Shown: one piece after another, positions 42,752 to 52,011 of the stretch
Layout of the letters: every line of letters starts with the position of its first letter
Numbering within the stretch: the stretch's first letter is position 1
DNA from: Datisca glomerata
Lineage: Eukaryota > Streptophyta > Magnoliopsida > Cucurbitales > Datiscaceae
Assembly (NCBI GenBank): GCA_003255025.1
Contig: QANY01005049.1
Coordinates: forward strand, 175,749 to 239,748
DNA length: 64,000 nucleotides
Direction: 5' to 3'
The notes under the pieces: model-generated
Told to the model about the DNA's origin: nothing
Databases searched by the model: none
Seen by the model: the letters and a program-made list of their open reading frames with translations, nothing else
Position numbers and translations under genes: made by a program

Positions 42752-43250
42752 TTATTTAAGATGTCATGACATGCATCAAACGGAGACAAGTCACCTACAT
42801 CAAACGGAGACAAGTCAGTCACATTAAAAGTAACACTTATATTGTGCTCACCGAGAAGATCTAGCTTGTAGGCATTGTCATTGAGTCTTGCAAGGACTTG
42901 GAATGGATCATCCCCTCTAGGTAGCAGTTTTGAACGTCTTTGCCCTGAAAATCGTTTCTTTCTCATGTGCACCCAAACCCAATCTCCGGGATCATAAACT
43001 AATCTTTGACACTCTTTTTGGCTTGTTTTGCATATTTCTATGTTCTCCTCTCAATATTGAGCTTTGCCTTCTCATGTATCTGCTTAACGAATTCAGCTTT
43101 GCCTTCCTCTTTCCATCTTGTTTGTACGGAATGACATATGAGAATGTCTCAAAGCACTCCACCCAACGATCATGTATTTTATCCAGATTGTGTTGCTCCT
43201 TCTTCTAGGACTCATGGCCATTGTGAATCACAAACACCTACAAAAGTGAA
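42752..43250 (-). pseudogene. pol: Gypsy-1 RNase H end fused to integrase C-terminus
   Basis: The minus strand reads VFVIHNGHES (RNase H, where intact copies have [10 protein letters not shown]), then RWVECFETFSYVI. It jumps to GKRKAE-KQIHEKAKLNIERR, PGDWVWVHMRKKRF, RRSKLLPRGDDPFQVL and VTDLSPFD, ending in DACHDILNNDKEAR and a stop at 42733. The whole integrase core between RNase H and the C-terminal domain is missing. Confidence 0.75.
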
Positions 43251-43465
43251 ACAATATTGCTCGGCAAAGAACCGGCGAGATCATTAGTACATAAAAGAGC
43301 CCTCTTTGTACATAAGTACAACAAAGGGGTTGATGTGAAAATAATACTCTCTTGATGTCACTTTTATTTGTAATGTAATTGAATTTTTCCTCGCTCGCTC
43401 TCACTATGGCTTCAATGCCCTCCTTTTCTTTTCTCTCAATTCCTTCCCCTCATTTTTCTCTACAT
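43251..43465 (-). pseudogene. pol: Gypsy-1 pol linker after protease, RT deleted
   Basis: Short minus-strand frames read YITNKSDIKRVLFSHQPLVV, MYKEGSF and DLAGSLPSNIVSLL, the usual stretch between protease and RT in such elements. The next codons are already RNase H, so RT is removed between VSLL and VFVIH. The left target copy of LB-1 (43452-43465) ends this block. Confidence 0.6.
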
Positions 43466-44850
43466 TTTTTCGGTAAATTAAAAAATTGTATAAACCGAAG
43501 AAGAAACATACAAATATACAAGGGGCATACCCCAGGAAAAAGACACAAACAAAAAGGAACCAGCCAACACACAAGCTGGAGGCACCCAAACACTAACAGA
43601 GGATTATAAGAGATAATAGCCTAAAGAAACAGAAGAACCAAGCTTAATTGTCAAAAATAGAGGCATTCAATCCCCAGGCAAGCTGAATGGTTTTGTTATC
43701 TTCAGTCACAGAAAATCCTTTAAGACTAAAAAATCTACCTTTAATGGCATTTCTAATGCAAGCCAAGACCACTTTCTTGTCCTTCATTTTGCCCTCAAAG
43801 ACTCGATTATTTCTCTCTCTCCAGATATGATAGACAAACGAGCTGAACATAAGCTTCAACATAAGGCTCAAGAAGTAACCTTTCTTAACTTTCACAAGGA
43901 GCCAGGAGATAAGTTGATTCCAGTTCTTAGGAGAAGACACCAAGCCACACAAACCAACCAAATTCTACCAAATAAAGCTAGAATAAGGGCAAGAAACAAA
44001 CAGGTGTTCAGAAGATTCTGAAGGATGCAAGCAAAGTACACAACTACTAACATTGGAAAACCCAGGAGAGGAGGTCCAAGCAGCCAATCTATCAGTAGTT
44101 GCAAGCCTATTAAGAACAGCAAGCCAAGTAATAAAGCTATATCTGGGAATATGCTTCTTAAACCAAATAAGAGGAGCCCATCTCACTTTTTCACCAGCTG
44201 GAGCCAGTTTCCTATAAGTGTGCCCCACAGAGAAAAGACTAGAGGGAGAAAGAGTCCAAATCCAAGAGTCCAAAGAGGACTCTTTAGGAGGGGGAAGATG
44301 GACCTCTCTAATTGTGATAAGCTCATGGGAGTTTCTATAGGCCAGTTCCAAGCTGCATTATGGATCACTGAGCTGACCTTGGTAGTCCAATCCCAACCTG
44401 TACCAAAATAAATCCTAAGATCAAACCTTTGAGAAAGATCCCCCAAAGGGTGCCAAGGGTCCAATAGAAGAGAGATCTGCTCACCATTTCCCACAAGAGC
44501 TTTGCAATATCCAGCAAACTTGTCTCTGATTTTCAGAATTTTCCTCCAACTTCAAGAAGGATTAGTGGCAAGCTTAACCAAGAAGATAGAGCTCTTCTTG
44601 ATCAAGAAAAACTTGCACCAATCCTTCCAAAGGGAAGCTTTATCCAAAGATACCAGGAACCAGAAATGCTTAGCCACAGCCACTTCATTAGCTAGAGAGA
44701 GATCTCTAAGGTCCAAACCTCCTTGGGATTTATCAAGGCACAAGTCACTCCAAGCCACTTTAGCACCAGAATGCTTTACAGCTGATGCGTTCCACAAGTA
44801 GTTCCTAATAACCACCTGAATCATATTTAAGATCTTCTTGGGAAGAATAA
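43466..44850 (-). mobile_element. LINE LB-1: 5'-truncated insertion in Gypsy-1
   Basis: ATTTTTCTCTACAT occurs at 43452-43465 and again at 44851-44864, a perfect 14-bp target duplication. The poly(T) at the left is the 3' end of a minus-strand LINE. It holds the 3' hairpin (43522-43533) and ORF2 from after RT to the end: SGAKVAWSDLCLDKSQGGLD, LSLANEVAVAKHFWF, GNGEQISLLLDPWHPLGDL, then zf-RVT (CVLCLHPSESSEHLFVSC) and HIWRERNNRVFEG. There are a few frameshifts. Only 1385 bp inserted, a normal 5' truncation. Confidence 0.9.
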
Positions 44851-45005
44851 ATTTTTCTCTACATCTCTCTGACTTCCAGCTCGTTTTCACTTTTTGTCTT
44901 TTGTTCACTCCATTTCTTTTGTTCACTCTCTTTCTTTTGATCACTGTCTTTTTGCAACCTCACTTGATCTTCGTAAATCTGATTTGTGTCATTGGAACAA
45001 GGTAA

Positions 45006-45391
45006 TCAACTTTTGATTGGATTCAAAATAGTATGATTAGAGAAACCATCATGCTTCACTCGTCTATCAAATTTCCATGGCCTTCCCCACAACAAGTGTC
45101 CAACTCGCACCGATATTACATTGCAAAATACATCATCTTCATATTTACCGATTTGGAATGAGAGTAACACTTGCTTTTTCACCTTTACCTCACCTCTATC
45201 ATTCAACCATTCCAACTTGTAGGGTCGGGGTAGTTTAGTTGTTAGCAGCCCTAATTTACCCACCATTGTAGTAGCAACGTCAGTACAGCTACCTCCATCA
45301 ATATTCATACTACATACCTTGTTTTGATCGTGGCATCTAGTACGAAAGATGTTTTCTCGCTGCACCTCAACATTTTATTTGATTTGCACAC
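45006..45391 (-). pseudogene. pol: Gypsy-1 protease
   Basis: The retropepsin-like active site is visible as CSMNIDGGSCTDVATTMV (usual form IDGGSC-NVAS), followed by GLLTTKLPRPYKLEWLNDRG and GHLLWGRPWKFDRRVKHDGF. The domain looks well preserved over 119 residues. A stop separates it from gag just upstream. Confidence 0.8.
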
Positions 45392-46403
45392 CTAGAGCTC
45401 TCTCCTTGCAACAACTAATTCTCTTTGTACAGCACACTCCTCATTATCCTCATCCCCTAATGACAACATAGATTCATTGTCATCTTTATCATCGATCTCA
45501 ATCTCAGCATCATCTCGCAGCATCATAACTCTCTCGTTCGGAAATTGAGATGCTATGTGACCCCTACCTTGGCTTATAAAACACTTTATATCATGATTTC
45601 GAGCACTAGAGTAATTTGTTTTACCTTGGTAACCATTGCTGGTCGATTCTGACTTTTGCTCAGTTTTTGTGGCCAACTTCTCCTCCTTCTCCGCCTAGCT
45701 TGGTTTCCATGGGGAACAACTCGAGCCAAGGGTTGTACGTGTACCACCCCTCCTTTTGAGTTGCTGCTCAACCTTAATGGCCATGTGCACCATATCTTCG
45801 AACTCCACATAATTTTTCATCTCTACCCAAACATGAATTTCTCGGTTCAATCCATGCAAAAACCTAGCCATAGTGGTCTCTTGGTCTTCTTCTGTATTAG
45901 CCCTTATCATAGCCATCTTCATCTCATTAAAATAATCTTTGACACTTCAGCTACCTTGAGTGAGACCTTGCAGCTTTCGATACAAGTCTCGATAGTAATG
46001 GCATGGCACAAACAGTCTCCTCATCACGGTTTTCAAGTCTGCCCAAGTCTCTCTATTTCTCCTTATATTTATCATTAGTTGATCTCACCAACCAATAGCA
46101 TAATCAACAAATTCAACAATAGATGTTTTACCTTTTTACGCTCGGGATAGTGATGACAATCAAACTTGAGCACCATCCTCTTTTCCTATTCTAAATAAGC
46201 TTCTGGATCATTCTTGCCTTGAAATAATGGTATCTTCATCTTAATGCTATCTAAATTGTTGTTCACCCTATCGCCAAACCTATCTTCTCTATTCCTATGT
46301 TGGAATCTCCTATCTTCAACCTCACGGCCTAATTTTCCAATGTGAGAATATCGGTCCTCTTCATTAAAGTCTTCCCCAAATTCTTCTTCATACTCAACCA
46401 AAT
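45392..46403 (-). pseudogene. gag: Gypsy-1 gag body and zinc knuckle
   Basis: Reading leftward: EEEFGEDFNEEDRYSH, IKMKIPLFQGKNDPEAYLE, then FLHGLNREIHVWVEMKNYVE and MVHMAIKVEQQLKRRG. The knuckle reads CFISQGRGHIASQF, so the second and last ligand cysteines are lost (C-F-x-C and QC expected). An acidic tail (EIEIDDKDDNESM) follows. Several frameshifts occur. Confidence 0.8.
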
Positions 46404-46798
46404 GATGGATCCACTTCAGGTAGCAAGCAGCCAAATCAAAAGAGCTAGAGAAAAGAGAATGGCTGAAGCACTCAATATGAGTATGACGTGGCATATGGCA
46501 GCCTACATGGAGCATGGCGTGGCATCCAACATGGGAGCCTACATGGAGTATTCTGTGGCATCCAACATGGCAGCCCACATGAAGCATGACGTGACATCCA
46601 ACATGAGATCTTTGATGGAGCATGATGTGGCATCCAACATGACAGATTTCATGGATCATGATGTGCCATACAACATGGCAGCAAACCCACGGGAACATGG
46701 AGCATGACTTGGCATTTTAAATGGCATTCCACGTGGAGCATGATGTGGCGTTCAATATGGTAGTCCACATGGAGCATGACTTGGCATTTTAAATTATG
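46404..46798 (+). pseudogene. pol: Gypsy pol C-terminus with 12-residue tandem repeats
   Basis: The plus strand reads SSQIKRAREKRMAEALNMSM and then about seven units of the pattern xxMEHDVASNMx (36 bp each). It sits directly before an LTR start at 46799, so this is the 3' end of a plus-strand gypsy element placed inside Gypsy-1 gag. The same design occurs at 62211-62560. The minus-strand His/Cys-rich frame across it is a shadow. Confidence 0.7.
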
Positions 46799-46978
46799 AC
46801 AAGGAAGCAAGACAAATTGGCAATCCTAACCTAGAAGTGGACAGTCAATAGGAGTGTATTAGAGCATGACACTTTGGCAATCCTAACCTACAAGTGGACA
46901 GCCAATATGAATCTTTTGGGTGGATACTACGGAAGGTCAGGGGTGAATTGGGACCTCCGAGTGGTGGTTCCTTATTTT
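46799..46978 (+). repeat. Start of a plus-strand gypsy LTR, interrupted
   Basis: It begins TGACAAGGAAGCAAG like the other LTRs of this family. TTGGCAATCCTAACCTA and AGTGGACAG occur twice within it, a local duplication of about 70 bp. It breaks at the LINE tail near 46979. Confidence 0.7.
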
Positions 46979-47282
46979 TTCGGTAAGCAAAAAAATGTAT
47001 TAACCCGAAAAATGCAAACAAATATACAAGGGGCATACCCCATGATATACAAGACTACACAGCCAAAAAAGAGATAAGCCTAGCTAGCTAAAATCAAAAC
47101 AAACCTATACCCAAAAAATAAGCCAACTAAATCTCAACGCATTACAAAAACAAACCAAACTCCTCATAACAAAGAAACAAATTAACATACTCAGCCCCTA
47201 AGGAGGCTCAAAAATCAAAAGGTTGATATCCCAAAAAGCATGGAGAGACAGGTTCAACTCTGAGGCAAGGACACCCCTAATG
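46979..47282 (-). pseudogene. LINE 3' tail fragment
   Basis: The left edge has the layout of a minus-strand LINE end: a T run, TTCGGTAAGC, then ACAAGGGGCATACCCC (47027-47041), the hairpin shared with LA and LB. The remaining 240 bp carry no recognisable ORF2 block. It seems a short insertion. Confidence 0.55.
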
Positions 47283-47526
47283 ATATGAACCTCACCGTCG
47301 CTTTGGGATGAAACCCGATAACAATAATGGTTCAAGAATCTAAATATCAATTTTAAAGAAGAAGAAAACCCTGACCCGTTTTCTATGACATAAAGAGAAC
47401 CTTAGGTATAAGACCTAAGACCCAAATTGATACTTCGAAAAGAACCAAAGGTATGGTTTGGACGCCACACTCAAGAACAAGAAGGAAAAGTAAGTGATAA
47501 GTCTAGGTTTTAGATGCCACAAGACT
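47283..47526 (-). repeat. Partial gypsy LTR (minus strand)
   Basis: It begins TGATATGAACCTCACCGTCG and matches the 3' half of the LTR family in reverse orientation. It stops at GCCACAAGAC, where the next LTR-like element starts. Confidence 0.75.
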
Positions 47527-49320
47527 GGTCCGGACCAGACTAGTCTGAACCATTTGACCCGAAGCTTTATTTCTTCACTCTGGATCTGATATATTGTTTT
47601 CCGACCTCGTTTTGACCGTTCTGCACTGTTTTAATTAAATCTGTATTTTCTATTTTATGATAATAAAAAATGTGTTTGTATTATTTTAGGAATTTCAGGT
47701 CATTAATTGTTCAATTCATTCTTCCGCTTCAGGTAAGTGGGCTTATATAATGATGTGACTCCCGTTGTTATAAATTTATATGCTTTGCGTAAGTGAAATT
47801 ATATCATAATGTGACCAGTGTGTTATAAATATATATGTTTGTGTAAGTGAATTTACATGTGTTATTCTCATCAGCTTTAATTGTCTATAAGCATGTTACT
47901 TTCATAAATATGTTTGGTTAAATTGACTTATATAACGATGTGACTCTGATGTTATATTTGTATCATGTATTTATTATTTGTTTAACCATTTTTCGATAAT
48001 TATTATATTTTGGTTAACTTTTTGGTAATTGATTTATGTTTAGTTATTAATGTGATTATCATGAGATAAATATCTGAGTATGACTGATTTTACGTAGTAT
48101 GTTATCATGTTTGATTCTGTTATATGTATCAGTATGCATTGTATGATTAATTTTTGTCATACGTTGGATTCTGCAAGTTATGAAGTTAATTCATTCAAGT
48201 GGTAATCAAGCAAAATATGAACTTAAGCATGATCTTTAGTTAACAAGGAATCAGGACTGTTCACGTTATGTTCTGTTAAACGAATGGGTGTCATTTGTTC
48301 ATGCTTTCGTCACACATAGGGTGTCATCTGTTCATGTTTTGGTCATTCATTGGGTGTCATCTGTTAATATTTTTTGTCACTCATGAGGTGCCATCTGTTC
48401 ACGTTTTTCGTCACCTATGAGTGCCATCTGTTCTGTCGCCCAATGAGTGTCATCTGTTTCGTCGCCCGATATGTGCCGTCTGTTTCGTTGCCCACTTCGT
48501 CATGATGTATTTCAGTTAACTTGTGATCGGTTCTGATTAGGTTGTTAACTAAAGGATATGACAAGCCAAGTTATGATTAAGATTATTAAATGATTCTGTT
48601 TGAGACACGTGTTATCTATGTGCTATGTTAAGCCATGTCATGATCAAGTACGTTACTTTATTTCATTTATGTTATATTTCAAGTTCAGTTATGTTATGTC
48701 ATGATCAAGTACGTTACTTTATTACATTTATATTATATGTCAAGTTCAGTTATGTTATGTCATGATTGCATTTATGACATGTGGATTCATGTTATTATGT
48801 GAGTTTGCTTACTGAGTATTTTAAAATACTCATTCCCCCACAGTTATTTATGATGAAGATGGTGATGGCGAGCAGCATGAGTGGGAGACTGCAATAACTA
48901 GTTAGATCAGATGAATTTATGTTTTCAGTTTATGATTTGATTAAAAACTTAGGAAAACGTTTTCTGTTAAACTTGGTTATTCAAGTAGTTTATTTTACAA
49001 TATGATTTTTTACGAATTATGATGAGTGAAAGTTTCATGGTTTATGGATTTCAAGTTTTGATGTTATTTTAGAATTTAATTCAGTTTTTCAAGGTTTTAT
49101 TAATTATGCATTTAAGACACTTTATCGCTTGCGCTATTTTATGATTAAGATTCCGATAATGGATAAGTTTAATGCTTCTGCTATTTAAGATCAGGGTTTT
49201 TCCCATCATGGTAAATTACAATTTTCAATTTGGAAATTTTCTCAAAATTAGGGTTTGTTTCGAATTGGAGATTTCAGAATTGTGAAATTACACGTATACC
49301 CTCAGGGATCGGGACGTAAC
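47527..49320 (+). mobile_element. Probable solo LTR of a Tekay/Del-like chromovirus
   Basis: The 1.8-kb block has no protein. It is bounded by TGGTCCGG at 47530 and GATCGGGACGTAACA at 49320; the ending resembles LTR ends of Tekay/Del elements as I recall them. It contains a ~36-bp array (48285-48500) and a 61-bp duplication (48637-48760). Left and right flanks are unlike sequences, so no target duplication is seen; the flanks may have been rearranged. Confidence 0.45.
48285..48500. repeat. Array of about seven diverged 25-37 bp units
   Basis: The core GGGTGTCATCTGTTCATG, with variants GAGTGCCATCTGTT and GTGCCGTCTGTT, repeats with CGTCACNCAT spacers. The units are too diverged for a recent array. 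No role inferred. Confidence 0.75.
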
Positions 49321-49369
49321 ATGAACCATCATTGTTATCGGGTTTCATCGCAAAGCGAAGGTGAGGTTC
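49321..49369 (+). repeat. End of a plus-strand gypsy LTR
   Basis: The 49 bp ending CGAAGGTGAGGTTCATATCA match the last bases of this LTR family (compare 63089 and 60108). It is probably the other end of the LTR started at 46799. Confidence 0.65.
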
Positions 49370-49571
49370 ATATCAGTCCGTCCCTCCGATGCCCCATAGG
49401 AGCTCTAGGCATTTTGAAGTTCCATACAATTGTTCCAGCCCGTCTCCTAATGTCTTCTTGAATTCACCCACTAACGCCTCCATTTGGAACTTCAAAATGC
49501 CTCCTTCAGCCATTTCTCCACTACTATTTTTGTTTGACATACTTGAAAGAGAATAAGATTAGTAGAAAAAA
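49370..49571 (-). pseudogene. gag: Gypsy-1 gag N-terminus
   Basis: MSNKNSSGEMAEGG starts at 49571, then FQMEALVGEFKKTLGDGLEQ. A 17-bp inverted repeat (49407-49423 with 49486-49502) shows that the last part is an inverted copy of the AGGCATTTTGAAGTTCC stretch. The gag reading therefore ends in rearranged sequence before the LTR composite. Confidence 0.65.
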
Positions 49572-50280
49572 TGAAGGACCTCACAATCTCTCCCCCACGT
49601 GTTCACACTCAAAGATTGAGGTTCACTCAATTTTCTTTCCACTCATGCTTTCACTTATGTTTGTTGGCTTTTACCCTCTAATGATCTCACACACTCTTTC
49701 CTTCTACCACTCTTAGTTTTTGCTTTTGGTTCTTGATCAAACTAACAAACGAATCTGGAATTTTCAAGAAACAACCAAAAGACCTAAACAAATCAAACAC
49801 TATATAAGAAGATAAGGAAAGGAAACAACTAAGGGATAAAATTAGAGATAAGGAAACAAAAGGAGATCAGCGTATACTATCTATCTTTATTTTTTACAGA
49901 AGATAAGATAGGATACGATAAGGTAAGTTAAGGATAAGATAAGATAATTATTAGATTAGATAAGATAAGCAAAGATGAGATAAGAGAAGATAATATAATA
50001 TAAGATAATGATAAGAGAAGATAAGATCGGATGAGATAAGAAATGATATGATAAGATAAAACAAGGACAATATAAGATAAGATGAGATATGATGAGATAA
50101 GACGAGGTTAATATATAATAAGATGAGATAAGAAAAGATAAGATAAGTTATGACAAAATGATCTATGATATGATAAGATGAGATACGAAAAGATAAGATA
50201 AGTTATGACAAAATGATCTATGATATGATAAGATGAGATCAAATATTATATGCAACGATATGATGAGATAAATAAGATTT
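49572..50280 (-). other. Gypsy-1 leader, left part, with GATAA-rich tract
   Basis: The leader lies between primer site and gag. From about 49900 it becomes an irregular repeat of GATAA/GATGA. The tract is split by LB-2 and resumes at 55073. There is no coding frame. Confidence 0.7.
49900..50280. repeat. GATAA-type imperfect microsatellite
   Basis: Irregular GATAA, GATGAGATAAG and GATATGATAAG units over 380 bp. A 66-bp block with ATGACAAAATGATCTATGAT occurs twice (near 50150 and 50207). Confidence 0.8.
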
Positions 50281-50863
50281 TTTTTTCTTTTCGGTAAATT
50301 AAAAATTTGTATAAACCGAAGAATAAACAGACAAATATACAAGGGGCATACCCCAGGCAAAAGAAATAAAAAAAGGAACCAGCCAACACACAAGCTGGAA
50401 GCACCTAAACACTAACAGAAAATTACAAGAGATAACAGCCTAAAGAAACAGAAGAACCAAGCTTAATTGTCAAAAATAGAGTCATTCAATCCCCAGGCAA
50501 GCTGAATGGTTTTGTTATCCTCGGTCAAAGAAAAACCTATAAGACTAAAAAATCTACCTTTAATGGCATTTGTAATGCAAGCCAAGACCACTTTCTTGTC
50601 CCTCATTTTGCCCTCAAAGACTCGATTATTTCTCTCTCTCCAGATATGGTAGACAAACGAGCTGAACATAAGCTTCAAAATAAGGCCCAGGAAGTAGCCT
50701 TTCTTAACTTTCATAAAGAGTCAGGAGATAAGTTGATTCCAGTTCCTAGGAGAAGACACCAAGCCACACAAACCAACCAAATTCTGTCAAATAAAGTTAG
50801 AATAAGGGCAAGAAACAAACATGTGTTCAGAAGATTTCGAAGGATGCAAGCAAAATACACAAG
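50281..50863 (-). pseudogene. LINE LB-2, 3' piece
   Basis: It starts with poly(T) and has the 3' hairpin (50343-50354), then ORF2 end sequence nearly equal to LB-1 (FVYHIWRERNNRVFEGKMRD, TIQLAWGLNDSIFDN). It stops at ATACACA near 50863, where the protease gene fragment begins, and the LINE resumes at 52012 with an earlier part of ORF2. Confidence 0.85.
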
Positions 50864-52011
50864 AGCACCTGTCCTCTGAGTAGTGGAGTGGCGCGGGTGC
50901 TCAAGAGCACCAAACGCTGCACAGTCCAACAGTAACCAGAGTAGGCGTCCAAGGAAAATCATCCCTTTAGGAATTGGAAGCTTTCAGCAACCATGGGTGT
51001 GCCCCCTTTTAACCATTGGTGCTCCGCCACAAGCAATGCCGGCAAATTTCCCTTCCTTCATAAAAATTCTACATTCGTGAGTAGCAAGTTTATTGGCAAT
51101 CATGATATGCAGAATGTTTTTCCTGCGAAATTATGCAGTGGATGTAATGTTTATCCAAAGGTTTGCGCAAGTCAGAAGTCAGTTAAGAAATTGAGAAGAA
51201 ATGTAGAACCGCTTAAAAGAGTATCTAACGGAATTTCCTCTAAAGACAATTATACTCAAGAAGCCAAAAATGTTAATTCTGATAGTTCAGCTTCAGCTAC
51301 ACGGAACTTGATAACTCTTCCTTCCTGGAGTTCTGTGCTTCAGGCATGCATTCTTACTTCCGGTTTGATAGCTATCTTGGGTGTAGTAATTCAGTAGGTA
51401 TCTCACGTTGCTTCAGCAGAAGGATTGCCAATAGTTGACTGCACCTCCAAACTATCATTTGATTTTGGGATGTGGCATCTTGAGTTGATTACTGGATTGG
51501 TTCTACTAATATCCTCATGCCGATATTTGCTATTGAAAACTTGGCCGAACTTCGCAGAATCGAGTGAAGCATCTAATCAGCAGGTTCTCTCTTCACTTCA
51601 GCCTCTTGATTACTTGGTTGTAGCCTTTTTGCCTGGGTTTAGCGAGGAATTACTCTTCTGTGGTGCACTGCTACCACTATTTGGATTCGATTGGAAGAGC
51701 GTCTTGATAGTATCTGCCATTTTGGCGTCCTACACTTGGGGGGGGGGGGGGGGNGGGGGGGGGGGGCGGAAGTATTCATTCGCGATCTGGTACTCATCTC
51801 CTTGAGTAACTCGTCCCTATCAGCTCATGAATCAGTTGGTTTTTAGTGCACGATCCCATATGAATCATAGCAGAGTTTGTAATAAAATGTTGCAGGGCAA
51901 CTTTGGTTGGGGTTGTTTATGGTTATGCAACTGTTGTAACCTCTAGCATGGTGGTGCCAATGGCTTCTCATGCACTGAATAATTTGGTGGGAGGAGTTTT
52001 ATGGCGCTACA
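50864..52011 (+). pseudogene. CPBP (CAAX-type) membrane protease gene fragment in a LINE
   Basis: This is a piece of a plant nuclear gene for a plastid-type CPBP intramembrane protease. The frame starts at ATG 50993 (MGVPPFNHW) with a Ser/Lys-rich N-terminus like a transit peptide. Hydrophobic segments are LQACILTSGLIAILGVV (near 51341) and ELITGLVLLISSCRYLLL (near 51480). Motif 1 reads SEELLFCGALLP: the family has EExxxR, here Arg is Cys. Motif 2 (FxxxH) is readable only after a one-base shift near 51720. Motif 3 is SHALNN near 51970. An intron remains: donor GT 51790-51791, acceptor AG 51894-51895. A TAG at 51395 and a G run with an N (51738-51766) add damage. The first ~125 bp are of unknown origin. 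The reading ends at LWRY where LINE sequence starts. Confidence 0.8.
51738..51766. other. G homopolymer with an ambiguous base, likely assembly artefact
   Basis: A run of 28 G with one N at 51754 lies where the protease family has a short glycine stretch (HLGGG-RKYSF). The run is too long for that motif and is best read as a sequencing or assembly fault. Confidence 0.7.

Noticed and set aside
46186..46698. Minus-strand frame rich in Cys and His (HVGCHVGCH pattern) that looks like a metal-binding protein; same at 62225-62503
   Set aside because: It is the antisense of the 36-bp repeat. The plus frame continues a gypsy pol reading (RMAEAL), so the Cys/His pattern is a by-product.
48285..48500. 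CRISPR-like spaced repeats
   Set aside because: Units and spacers are both diverged copies of one sequence inside an LTR-like block.
46404..49369. Gypsy piece at 46404 sharing the start point of Gypsy-3
   Set aside because: On alignment 46404 corresponds to about 62211, not 62184, and no flanking duplication is present.
50993..51805. Functional CPBP protease gene
   Set aside because: It has an in-frame TAG, a lost active-site Arg, a frameshift, no 3' end, and LINE sequence on both sides.
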